Source: Rhizobium oryzicola (GTDB taxonomy: Bacteria; Pseudomonadota; Alphaproteobacteria; Rhizobiales; Rhizobiaceae). From it: 64,000 bases of DNA. Below the pieces are notes generated by a model. It saw nothing but the letters and a program-made list of their open reading frames with translations, did no database searches and was not told the origin of the DNA. The translations under genes were made by a program, and so were the position numbers. Of this stretch, positions 46,843 to 54,215 are shown piece after piece (position 1 is the stretch's first letter; each line of letters opens with the position of its first letter). The stretch lies in the NCBI RefSeq assembly GCF_030504645.1, contig NZ_JAUKWQ010000004.1, forward strand, positions 310,001 to 374,000, in the 5' to 3' direction.

Positions 46843-47394
46843 ATGACAGCCACGACAGCACCTTACTCCGTACCTGCCCCCCAGTTTGCCAATCATCCGC
46901 ATGATATTCCCTCAGAGATCCAACTGGATATCGGAAGCGCAAAGCGCGCTTCCGCTCATGCGGAACCGCAATCATCCGTGCCGGATCGCAATCGCGCCAA
47001 TGGCCTTTCGGATTGGCAAATCAAGAAGATCATCCGGCATGTCGACCAGAACATACGCTCCAGTCTCAGGATCACCGATCTTGGCGCGCTTGTTCATTTG
47101 AGCGCCAGCCATTTCTCCCGCAACTTCAAAATCTCTTTCGGTGAGCCCCCATATGCTTATGTTCTTTCAAGGCGCATTGCTTTGGCAAAGCACCTGATCC
47201 GCACCACCGACGAGCCGTTGAGCCAGATTGCTCATGCTTGCGGAATGAGCGATCAGGCACACCTGTGCAAGTTGTTCCGTCGCATTGCCGGAACGACCCC
47301 GCACCAATGGCGCCAGAAAAGCCACGTCGAGTGCCGCGGTAACGCGCGCAATGCAGATCCGGTGGTTGATATTGCTTTCGCGTCGATTCGTTGA
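46843..47394 (+). CDS. Short AraC-family transcriptional regulator
   Basis: This 183-aa protein has a Pro/Ala-rich N-terminus without a sensor domain and a two-helix-turn-helix AraC domain at about 60-165 (LGALVHLSASHFSRNFK, then QIAHACGMSDQAHLCKLFRR). It may bind DNA without a ligand, like SoxS/MarA. It lies 115 nt after regulator 1 and before the SDR at 47548, whose upstream region carries two palindromes. Confidence 0.88.
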   Translation: MTATTAPYSVPAPQFANHPHDIPSEIQLDIGSAKRASAHAEPQSSVPDRNRANGLSDWQIKKIIRHVDQNIRSSLRITDLGALVHLSASHFSRNFKISFGEPPYAYVLSRRIALAKHLIRTTDEPLSQIAHACGMSDQAHLCKLFRRIAGTTPHQWRQKSHVECRGNARNADPVVDIAFASIR

Positions 47395-47402
47395 CGGCAT
47401 GA

Positions 47403-47451
47403 TCGAAGGTCACCTTCGAGATTACGCGATCTCACACGGCATCGTGAGATC
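47403..47451. promoter_or_regulatory. Two palindromes between the AraC gene and the SDR gene
   Basis: TCGAAGGT-C-ACCTTCGA (47403-47419) is a perfect 17-bp palindrome. GATCTCAC (47428-47435) pairs with GTGAGATC (47444-47451). They begin 9 nt after the AraC stop. They could be a terminator pair or operators for the SDR gene. Confidence 0.6.
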
Positions 47452-47547
47452 TCTGGCATGAATCGACAATAGGCATCAGACACAGATGCCTAACGTGCTC
47501 CTTCATCCTGCGGACAAAATCCATGAAAATGAGGGGGCATTGACAAC

Positions 47548-48309
47548 ATGTACTTTGAAAAAGCAAAGCCGCTGGCCGGAAAGATCGCATTTCTGACCAG
47601 CGCAGATGCTGGCATTGGCCCTGCAACCGCGTGTGCACTCGCCGAGAGCGGTGCGGATCTTGCCGTTTCCGTCAGCGCCGGCCGACCTGAACCTGGCTTC
47701 ATTTCCGTGTTACGAGCCAGAGGCACCAAAGTCACCGTTTTCCAAATTCCGACACCCTTTAACAGTGAGGAATGCATCCGGCTCGTCCGTCGCGTCATCG
47801 GCGCCGTTGGCCGATTGGACGTGGTCGTGGTCAATTGCGAGCGAAAATTTCAATGGCAGGTCGATGATCTCGATCTCGACGAAGATGCGCTCGAGATGCA
47901 ATTCGCAATCAATGTAAGAGCATCCATTGCGGTGATCCGCACTGCAATCAAGGGCATGAATGATCATGGCCGGGTGATTGCCATTGGTTCGAGCGTTGCC
48001 GATCGCGTCGGGACCCCTGGACTTGCGGATTATGCCGCTACGCGGGCTGCCATCGTCGCCTTTTGCAAGGGGGCTGCTCACGATGTCGGGCCGCGCGGCA
48101 TTACCGTGAATGTTGTTCAGCTCGGCGCGATCGACGCCCTGCTTCACGGCGCTCCCGAAACGCAGATCGAAGCGGAGATGGAGGCAAATGCTATGAAGCG
48201 GCTGGGATCTGCCGAAGAGGCGGCCGGCGCCATCACGTTTCTGGCAAGTCCGGCCGCGTCGTTCATCACCGGAACCATTTTCAACATTGACGGCGGCTAT
48301 AGCGCCTGA
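47548..48309 (+). CDS. SDR-family protein with altered active site
   Basis: This 253-aa protein follows the SDR fold: GIGPATACALAES near the N-terminus, GSSVAD with the catalytic Ser, and the C-terminal SFITGTIFNIDGGYS. The catalytic YxxxK reads Y-AAT-R (Lys to Arg), the NNAG motif reads NCERK, and the glycine motif is TSADAGIG rather than TGxxxGIG. It may be a weak or non-catalytic SDR. It lies downstream of the AraC gene. Confidence 0.85.
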   Translation: MYFEKAKPLAGKIAFLTSADAGIGPATACALAESGADLAVSVSAGRPEPGFISVLRARGTKVTVFQIPTPFNSEECIRLVRRVIGAVGRLDVVVVNCERKFQWQVDDLDLDEDALEMQFAINVRASIAVIRTAIKGMNDHGRVIAIGSSVADRVGTPGLADYAATRAAIVAFCKGAAHDVGPRGITVNVVQLGAIDALLHGAPETQIEAEMEANAMKRLGSAEEAAGAITFLASPAASFITGTIFNIDGGYSA

Positions 48310-48350
48310 TCCAGGCATGTCGCGTTGAGCGGAAGGCTTCAAGCAGCGGT

Positions 48351-48370
48351 GGTTGGGCCGAAGCCCAACC
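48351..48370. terminator. Bidirectional hairpin between the SDR and cytochrome c genes
   Basis: GGTTGGGC (48351-48358) pairs with GCCCAACC (48363-48370) around CGAA. It ends just before the minus-strand stop of the cytochrome gene. Confidence 0.7.
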
Positions 48371-48371
48371 C

Positions 48372-49700
48372 TTATTCTCTCGCCCCTTCCACGGCCTTTG
48401 CCGTGACAGTGCCCTTCTTGCCGCCAAAGGTGCCGATCATGTAGTTCGCGAGTGCGGCAACTTCGGTATCGGAATAGATCGCGGCGAAGCCGGGCATCGT
48501 TTTGCCGGGGGCGCCGCTTCCATCAGAGGAGCCGTTCAGAATGACGCGAATAAGGTTGGAGCCTTGCGGGTCACTCAGGGCATGCGCCCCGGTGATGCCG
48601 GCGCGTGCGTTGGCGAGCCCGCTTCCATCCTTGCCATGGCAACTCGCGCAGGCGCCCGCAAAAATTTCGGCTCCAGTCGACAGTTTACCGCTCCCGGCGG
48701 CCGCTGTTTCAGCGGCACGGGCTTCGGCAGGTTTGGTCTCAACACGAATTGCCGGATCGGTTTTGACAGGTGGAACCGTCCTGAGATAGGCGACGATGGC
48801 CTCGATATCGCTTTTCGGCAGCTTGCTGAGGCTTAGGTCGATGGCTTCCCGCATGCCGCCGCCAGCGGGACCGTGACCCTTGGCATGACCGGTCGACAGG
48901 AGGGCTGTCAGCTCCTCATCCGTCCATTTTCCAAGACCACTGTCGGGGTCGCTGGTGATGTTCCACGCTTTCCAACCATCGACCTCGCCACCCGAAAGCG
49001 CCTCGCTCTGGACGCGCTGAAACATGAGGCCGCGCGGCGTATGACATTCGCCACAATGGGCCAGTGCTTCGACGAGATAGGCGCCGCGGTTCCACTTCTC
49101 ATTCTTGGAAGGGTTCTGCTGCATCGGCCCGGAGGCCAGAAAGAGCAAATTCCAACCGCGCATTAGCCAACGCTGATTGAATGGGAAAGCAAGCTCGTTC
49201 GCCGGCGAAGGGGCGCTGACGGGTGCCAGGCTGCGCAGATAGGCGCGGATTGCGAGGATGTCATCGGTCGAGAGCAAGGCATAGGAAGTGTACGGGAAGG
49301 CAGGGTAAAGGTTCTCGCCATGTTGGCCAATGCCTGAGCGCATGGCGCGAACAAACTCTTCATCGCTCCAGCTACCGATTCCGTATTCCGCATCCGGTGT
49401 GATGTTTGAAGAGTAAATAGTGCCGAAGGGCAGCTTGAAAGCGAGCCCGCCGGCGAAGAACTTGCCGCCCTTGGTGGTGTGACAGGCAACGCAATCGGCT
49501 GCCGTTGCGAGGTAACGTCCCCGCTCAAGCAGGGCGTCTCCCTTGGGTAGGTTCGCGCTTGGCGTCACCGCAGGCAGCGAATGCGGCCAGGCGAAGAAAA
49601 GGCCGGCGCCGACCACGCCGATGCCTGCCACGGCGCCGAGTCCGACAAGAGTTTTCCTGGTCTTGCTAATCGGAGACCTTTTCAGGGGAGGATGGGTCAT
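48372..49700 (-). CDS. Tri-heme membrane-bound cytochrome c (alcohol-dehydrogenase cytochrome-subunit type)
   Basis: This 442-aa protein has an N-terminal membrane anchor (about 18-37) and three heme sites: C70-V-A-C73-H, C216-G-E-C219-H and C351-A-S-C354-H. This matches the cytochrome subunit of quinoprotein or flavoprotein dehydrogenases and of molybdenum hydroxylases, which delivers electrons to quinone or oxidase. No dehydrogenase is encoded next to it; instead its ATG overlaps the stop of the Kef antiporter. The periplasmic Mo-hydroxylase at 37-40 kb is the nearest possible partner. Confidence 0.92.
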   Translation of the reverse strand: MTHPPLKRSPISKTRKTLVGLGAVAGIGVVGAGLFFAWPHSLPAVTPSANLPKGDALLERGRYLATAADCVACHTTKGGKFFAGGLAFKLPFGTIYSSNITPDAEYGIGSWSDEEFVRAMRSGIGQHGENLYPAFPYTSYALLSTDDILAIRAYLRSLAPVSAPSPANELAFPFNQRWLMRGWNLLFLASGPMQQNPSKNEKWNRGAYLVEALAHCGECHTPRGLMFQRVQSEALSGGEVDGWKAWNITSDPDSGLGKWTDEELTALLSTGHAKGHGPAGGGMREAIDLSLSKLPKSDIEAIVAYLRTVPPVKTDPAIRVETKPAEARAAETAAAGSGKLSTGAEIFAGACASCHGKDGSGLANARAGITGAHALSDPQGSNLIRVILNGSSDGSGAPGKTMPGFAAIYSDTEVAALANYMIGTFGGKKGTVTAKAVEGARE

Positions 49701-51610
49701 GGTTCTGTTCCTGCAGGAGGCGCCCTGGTTGTATGGATGGGGGGCGAATGGCTTTCGCCAAGCTCTGGCGGGCTCCAGCCGCGCCGTACGATCTCTTCAT
49801 AAGTTGTGCGTTCGCCGCGCATTGCGCTTTCAATCACACGACCGATATCCTTGAACCCTGCGATGAAGGTCGGATTGTCCGATACGCGCGTTGACTGATC
49901 CACCAGGGGTGCCATCCTGTTGAGCCCTGCCACATCCTCATCCACAAAGATGCTCTTGCGCTTCTCCACCTCGTAAGGGTGCATGCCGAGCGATTGCAGT
50001 GCGAGGCCTGCGGCCTCCACCGAACTTCCGAACAGCTCGCGAACGATATGATCGGCACCGGCGTCTAACAGCTCGTAGTGGTGTAGCCGGTCATAGGCCC
50101 TGGCGATGATGCGGATGTTGGGATTTTGCTGGCGCGCATGGCTGACGATTTCGGTCGCGCGGTCACGATCATCGATCGCCACAATCAGGAGATCAGCCTT
50201 TGAAAGGCCGGCAGATTCCAAAAGGTCAGGCCGGCTGGCATCCCCAAAGAAAGATTTGATGCCGAAGCGCCGGATATCGTCCACCACATCGGCGCGATAA
50301 TCCAGGATGACCGTCTTGTGGCCATTGGCCAGCAGCATGCGGTTGACGATCTGCCCGAAGCGACCGACACCGGCAATGATGATTGTACCTTCGTCGGGCT
50401 GATCTGCTTCGTTCTGGCCTTGCCTGTTGTCGATCAGGATCGCAATGCGGGCATAAATTGCGAAGAGTGCCGGCGTCAGGATCATCCCCATGGTGATCAC
50501 GAGGATGGCGATCGAGGCTATCTGCCCCGTCAAGATCTGGCGCTCCTGCCCGATGGAAAGCAGCACGAAGCCGAACTCGCCTGCCTGAGCAAGGCCGAGC
50601 GCAAAGAGCCAGCCCGCTGCTGTACGTACCTTGAATGTCCATGCAAGCGGCAGAAGGACGACGACCTTGATTGTCGCCAAGGCCAAGGTTGCAGCGAAGA
50701 TCACCAGCCAATTGTCGCGCAGAATGCCAAGGTCGATCTTGGCGCCAATCGTCATGAAGAACAGACCGAGCAGGAGCCCCTTGAACGGCTCGACGTCGTT
50801 CTGAAGCTCGTGTTTGAATTCGCTGTTGGCCAGGACGACGCCGCCGAGGAAGGCACCCAGCGCCGGCGAGAGCCCGACTGCCGACATCAACAGCGCGATC
50901 GCCACCACCAGGAGCAGGGCCATCGCGGTGAAGATCTCTCGAAGTCGCAACAGCGCGATCAGCCGGAAAATGGGACGTGAGAGATACTGTCCCGCAATCA
51001 CCACGAAGGCAACGGCGGCCAGGGTCAGAAGTGCAGACGCCCATCCGGGAAGATGCTGGATCAGGGTTGAACCATGTCCCGCTGGCGCGGCATTGCCGGC
51101 CGCTGCCATCAACGGGATACAGGCAAGCATGGGGATGACGGCGAAATCCTGAAACAGCAGCACGGCAAAGCTTGCCCGTCCGCCATCGGATTCCAGCATT
51201 CCCTTCTCTTCCAGCGTCTGCAGCACGATGGCAGTCGATGACAGGGCGCCGATAAAGCCAAACAGCAGGCTTTGCTGCCAGGTAAAGCCGATGGCAGTTC
51301 CGACCACCGTGATCACGCCAATCGTGGCGGCAACCTGGAGGCCGCCGAGTCCCAAAAGCTTGGCGCGCAGTTTCCACACCATTTGCGGATCGATCTCCAG
51401 ACCGATCAGGAAAAGCATCATCACGATCCCGAACTCGGAGAACTGCTCCAGATAGTCGGAACCGGCGGTGGAGACCTGTAGAACCGGGCCTATGATGACC
51501 CCAGCTGCGATATAACCGACGACGGTGCCGAGACCGAGCCGCTGCGACACGATGACCGCAAACACGGCTGCTGCAAGATAGGCAAAGGCGTAAAAGGCTA
51601 ATCCGTCCAT
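49697..51610 (-). CDS. CPA2-type cation:proton antiporter, KefB/KefC-like
   Basis: This 637-aa protein has about 12 membrane helices, then an RCK/TrkA-N domain at about 400-520 (IIIAGVGRFGQIVNRML) and a short tail. It resembles glutathione-gated K+ efflux systems. An oxidoreductase of the KefF type lies 3 nt upstream, as in kefFC operons, which supports electrophile-triggered K+ efflux. The tri-heme cytochrome gene downstream is translationally coupled. Confidence 0.92.
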   Translation of the reverse strand: MDGLAFYAFAYLAAAVFAVIVSQRLGLGTVVGYIAAGVIIGPVLQVSTAGSDYLEQFSEFGIVMMLFLIGLEIDPQMVWKLRAKLLGLGGLQVAATIGVITVVGTAIGFTWQQSLLFGFIGALSSTAIVLQTLEEKGMLESDGGRASFAVLLFQDFAVIPMLACIPLMAAAGNAAPAGHGSTLIQHLPGWASALLTLAAVAFVVIAGQYLSRPIFRLIALLRLREIFTAMALLLVVAIALLMSAVGLSPALGAFLGGVVLANSEFKHELQNDVEPFKGLLLGLFFMTIGAKIDLGILRDNWLVIFAATLALATIKVVVLLPLAWTFKVRTAAGWLFALGLAQAGEFGFVLLSIGQERQILTGQIASIAILVITMGMILTPALFAIYARIAILIDNRQGQNEADQPDEGTIIIAGVGRFGQIVNRMLLANGHKTVILDYRADVVDDIRRFGIKSFFGDASRPDLLESAGLSKADLLIVAIDDRDRATEIVSHARQQNPNIRIIARAYDRLHHYELLDAGADHIVRELFGSSVEAAGLALQSLGMHPYEVEKRKSIFVDEDVAGLNRMAPLVDQSTRVSDNPTFIAGFKDIGRVIESAMRGERTTYEEIVRRGWSPPELGESHSPPIHTTRAPPAGTEP

Positions 51611-51613
51611 GGG

Positions 51614-52216
51614 TTACCCTCCGATCAGGTGGACGAGATCGTCCCTGGACAAGGTTGAATAAGAGCGCGCCGCCTGCAGATCGAAACGGTCGTCGCGCAA
51701 CGCCGCCAGCAGTTGCGGGTAGGCATCAATGTGCGCCTGTGCACGGTCCTCTTCGATATGGTTGGCAGCATGCAGCACGAAGGGCGGCAGGAACTCCATG
51801 CCGCACAAGGTTGCCGTCTGACGTAGGGGAAGCAAGAAATCCTGGATGGGATGCTCATTGCCGCCAGTTGGCGAATAGTCATCGCGCCGGCCGCCGGTGG
51901 TGACACAGGCCAGCATATGCTTGCCCGCAAGCTTCTTGCCGGAAGGGCCGTAGGCAAAGCCATACTCCAGCACCAGATCCTGCCACTGCTTCAACAGCGC
52001 AGGCGTCGAGTACCAGAAGAGCGGAAACTGGAAGATGATGACATCATGCTCCAGCAGCCTTTGCTGCTCCCGATCCACATGTATGGAAAAGCGGGGATAC
52101 TCGGCATAGAGATCGACAAGGGTAACCCCGTCGACGCTGCGCGCGCGCTCGGCCATGGCCAGATTGATGCTTTTCTTCCGTTGCGCAGGATGCGCAAACA
52201 GAACCAGAACCCGCAT
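51614..52216 (-). CDS. NAD(P)H-dependent flavin oxidoreductase, KefF/NQO-like
   Basis: This 200-aa flavodoxin-fold protein starts at MRVLVLFAHP (52216); an earlier in-frame start at 52252 is possible. FQFPLFWYSTPALLKQWQD, GKHMLACVTTGG and YGPSGKKLAGK are typical of the NQO1/KefF/MdaB group. KefF both reduces quinones and activates KefC. First gene of the three-gene operon. Confidence 0.9.
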   Translation of the reverse strand: MRVLVLFAHPAQRKKSINLAMAERARSVDGVTLVDLYAEYPRFSIHVDREQQRLLEHDVIIFQFPLFWYSTPALLKQWQDLVLEYGFAYGPSGKKLAGKHMLACVTTGGRRDDYSPTGGNEHPIQDFLLPLRQTATLCGMEFLPPFVLHAANHIEEDRAQAHIDAYPQLLAALRDDRFDLQAARSYSTLSRDDLVHLIGG

Positions 52217-52488
52217 GTCAGAACCGTCTTTCTCAAGCTGAATTGATGGCAAGGCGATGCCACGCGAACCGCAGCAAGCGGACGGCAGCTCTTGTGTTTA
52301 GTCAAAAACGATGGTGGCCGATTGAACAATCCGGCGGCTTTCGTACGCATGCATGTCGATGCTCGAACTGGTGAAGCGCAGTCGAGTCATCGCCCGGCGC
52401 GGAAAGGCATGATCATCAAAGATGTCGCTCATCTGGCAGGTTAGGTAGAGGGGAAACCCATCCGAACATCTGCAGAAGGAACACCCCG

Positions 52489-53208
52489 ATGACCCCGCTC
52501 GTCAAAAAGATTATCGACGCCCATGGTGGACTGGAGCGCTGGAAATCCTTCTCCAGTCTCACTGCGCATCTGAAACAAGGCGGTGCCTTGTGGATGTTGA
52601 AGGGGCATGCGGGGCGTCTGGATGAAACCAATGTCACCGTTGGCCTGGATCGAGAATGGGCCTCCCATCATCCCTTTGGTGCAGAGGGTCTTGTATCGCA
52701 TTTCGAGCCTAGCCTCGTGCAGCTGAAGGATGCTGTTGGCACCGTCGTCGACGAACTGAAGGATCCGCGCGCCTCGTTTGCGGGGCACACGCTTGAGACG
52801 CCGTGGAGCCAGACGCAGCTCGCTTACTTCGCGGGACTTGCAATGTGGACCTACCTCAACATGCCATTCCTGCTGGCCGCACCGGGCGTGCAGGTTGAGG
52901 AGATTGGTCCGTGGCGGGAGAAGGGTGAGACCTGGATACGGCTAAAAGTGACATTTTCGTCCGACATTGCCACCCACAGCACGGTTCAGACCATCTATGT
53001 CGATGCCGATGGCCTGCTGAAGCGCCATGATTACGATGTGGAGATTGCCGGCAATACGCCGGGCGCTCACTACATCGATGGCTATGTTGACGTGCAGGGC
53101 CTCAAGTTTCCCACCATCCGGCGCATCTTCCCGCGCCAGCCGGACGGGCAGTCCATGGCTGAACCTCTCGTCGTCTCGATTGATCTTTCCGACATTCGTC
53201 TGACCTGA
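52489..53208 (+). CDS. Conserved hypothetical protein
   Basis: This 239-aa protein has no signal peptide, membrane helix or known catalytic motif. MTPLVKKIIDAHGGLERW at the start and the later beta-rich part (GPWREKGETWIRLKVTF, DADGLLKRHDYDVEIAG) recall LolA/LppX-like lipid-binding folds, but that is a weak impression. A GGAACACCCCG stretch before the ATG is a poor ribosome site. It is divergent from the Kef operon across about 270 nt, and the MBL gene follows. Confidence 0.7.
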   Translation: MTPLVKKIIDAHGGLERWKSFSSLTAHLKQGGALWMLKGHAGRLDETNVTVGLDREWASHHPFGAEGLVSHFEPSLVQLKDAVGTVVDELKDPRASFAGHTLETPWSQTQLAYFAGLAMWTYLNMPFLLAAPGVQVEEIGPWREKGETWIRLKVTFSSDIATHSTVQTIYVDADGLLKRHDYDVEIAGNTPGAHYIDGYVDVQGLKFPTIRRIFPRQPDGQSMAEPLVVSIDLSDIRLT

Positions 53209-53324
53209 TCCTATGCCTAGCAGACGGTTGCGGCTATGTGTGGTCAACACTGTCGGCGAACAGGCCGGGATTGCAAAGTCACACAGGACGCGGCGCGTTG
53301 AAGAAAGACATCTTGGGGGCAAGG

Positions 53325-54215
53325 ATGCGGATTGGTGAGATTGAAATTCGACGCATTGAGGAATATCGGGGGCCGGCCTTCGGCCCCACAGTCCTTCTGC
53401 CGGATTGGACAGCCGAGGCAATCGAGCCGCATCTGAATTGGTTGCTTCCGAACCATCTGACGGCATCCCGAGAACAAGTGATCATGTCGTCTCACAGCTG
53501 GCTGGTGAGAACGCGGCATCACACCATCCTGATCGAAGCCTGCACAGGCAATCATAAGTCGCGCCCCGGCGGTGCCCCGTTGTTCGACATGCTGGACAGA
53601 CCTTATCTTGACCGCTTGACGGCGGCAGGCGTTCGTCCAGAAGAGATCGATTACGTGCTTTGCACGCATCTTCATGCCGACCATGTGGGGTGGAACACGT
53701 ATCTTCACGACGGCCGCTGGGTGCCGACCTTTCCGAACGCAAAATATGTCATGTCGAAGATCGAGTGCGAGGCGCTTCAAGTCGGCGGCCATGAAGCCGA
53801 CTTCGCAACCTGGGGTCCGTTATTCTATCAGGACAGCATCCTGCCGGTGCTCGAATCCCGCCAGGAGATGCTGATCGAGGGCGGCTTCCAGCTCGGCGAT
53901 CATCTGGTGGCGGAAAGCACGCCTGGCCATTCACCGGGGCATCTGCTGTTTGCGCTGCGTGACCGGGGAGAGGAGGCGTTGTTCTCCGGCGATATCATGC
54001 ATCACCCGATCCAGGTTTATTATCCCGATTGGAGCAGCGCTTTCTGCTTTGATCCCGTGATGGCTGCGTCGACGCGGCGGAAGGTTTTGGAGCGTGCAAC
54101 GGAGAACCGAAGCCTGCTCCTGCCCGCCCATTTTGCAGCACGGGGCGCCTGCTGCATCAGCCATAATGCAAGCGGTTTCCAGTGCCAGGGCCTTGATGAG
54201 CCGGATAGCGACTAA
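53325..54215 (+). CDS. Metallo-beta-lactamase-fold hydrolase
   Basis: This 296-aa enzyme has THLHADHVGWNT, the later PGHSPGHLL and SGDIMHHPIQ, so a di-zinc site is intact. ATG 53325 is chosen because the protein then starts MRIGEIEIRRIEEY like its relatives. It is a paralogue of the protein at 31027, sharing the block from the zinc motif through DGRWVPTFPNA. It converges with regulator 2 and overlaps its end by 4 nt. Confidence 0.88.
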   Translation: MRIGEIEIRRIEEYRGPAFGPTVLLPDWTAEAIEPHLNWLLPNHLTASREQVIMSSHSWLVRTRHHTILIEACTGNHKSRPGGAPLFDMLDRPYLDRLTAAGVRPEEIDYVLCTHLHADHVGWNTYLHDGRWVPTFPNAKYVMSKIECEALQVGGHEADFATWGPLFYQDSILPVLESRQEMLIEGGFQLGDHLVAESTPGHSPGHLLFALRDRGEEALFSGDIMHHPIQVYYPDWSSAFCFDPVMAASTRRKVLERATENRSLLLPAHFAARGACCISHNASGFQCQGLDEPDSD

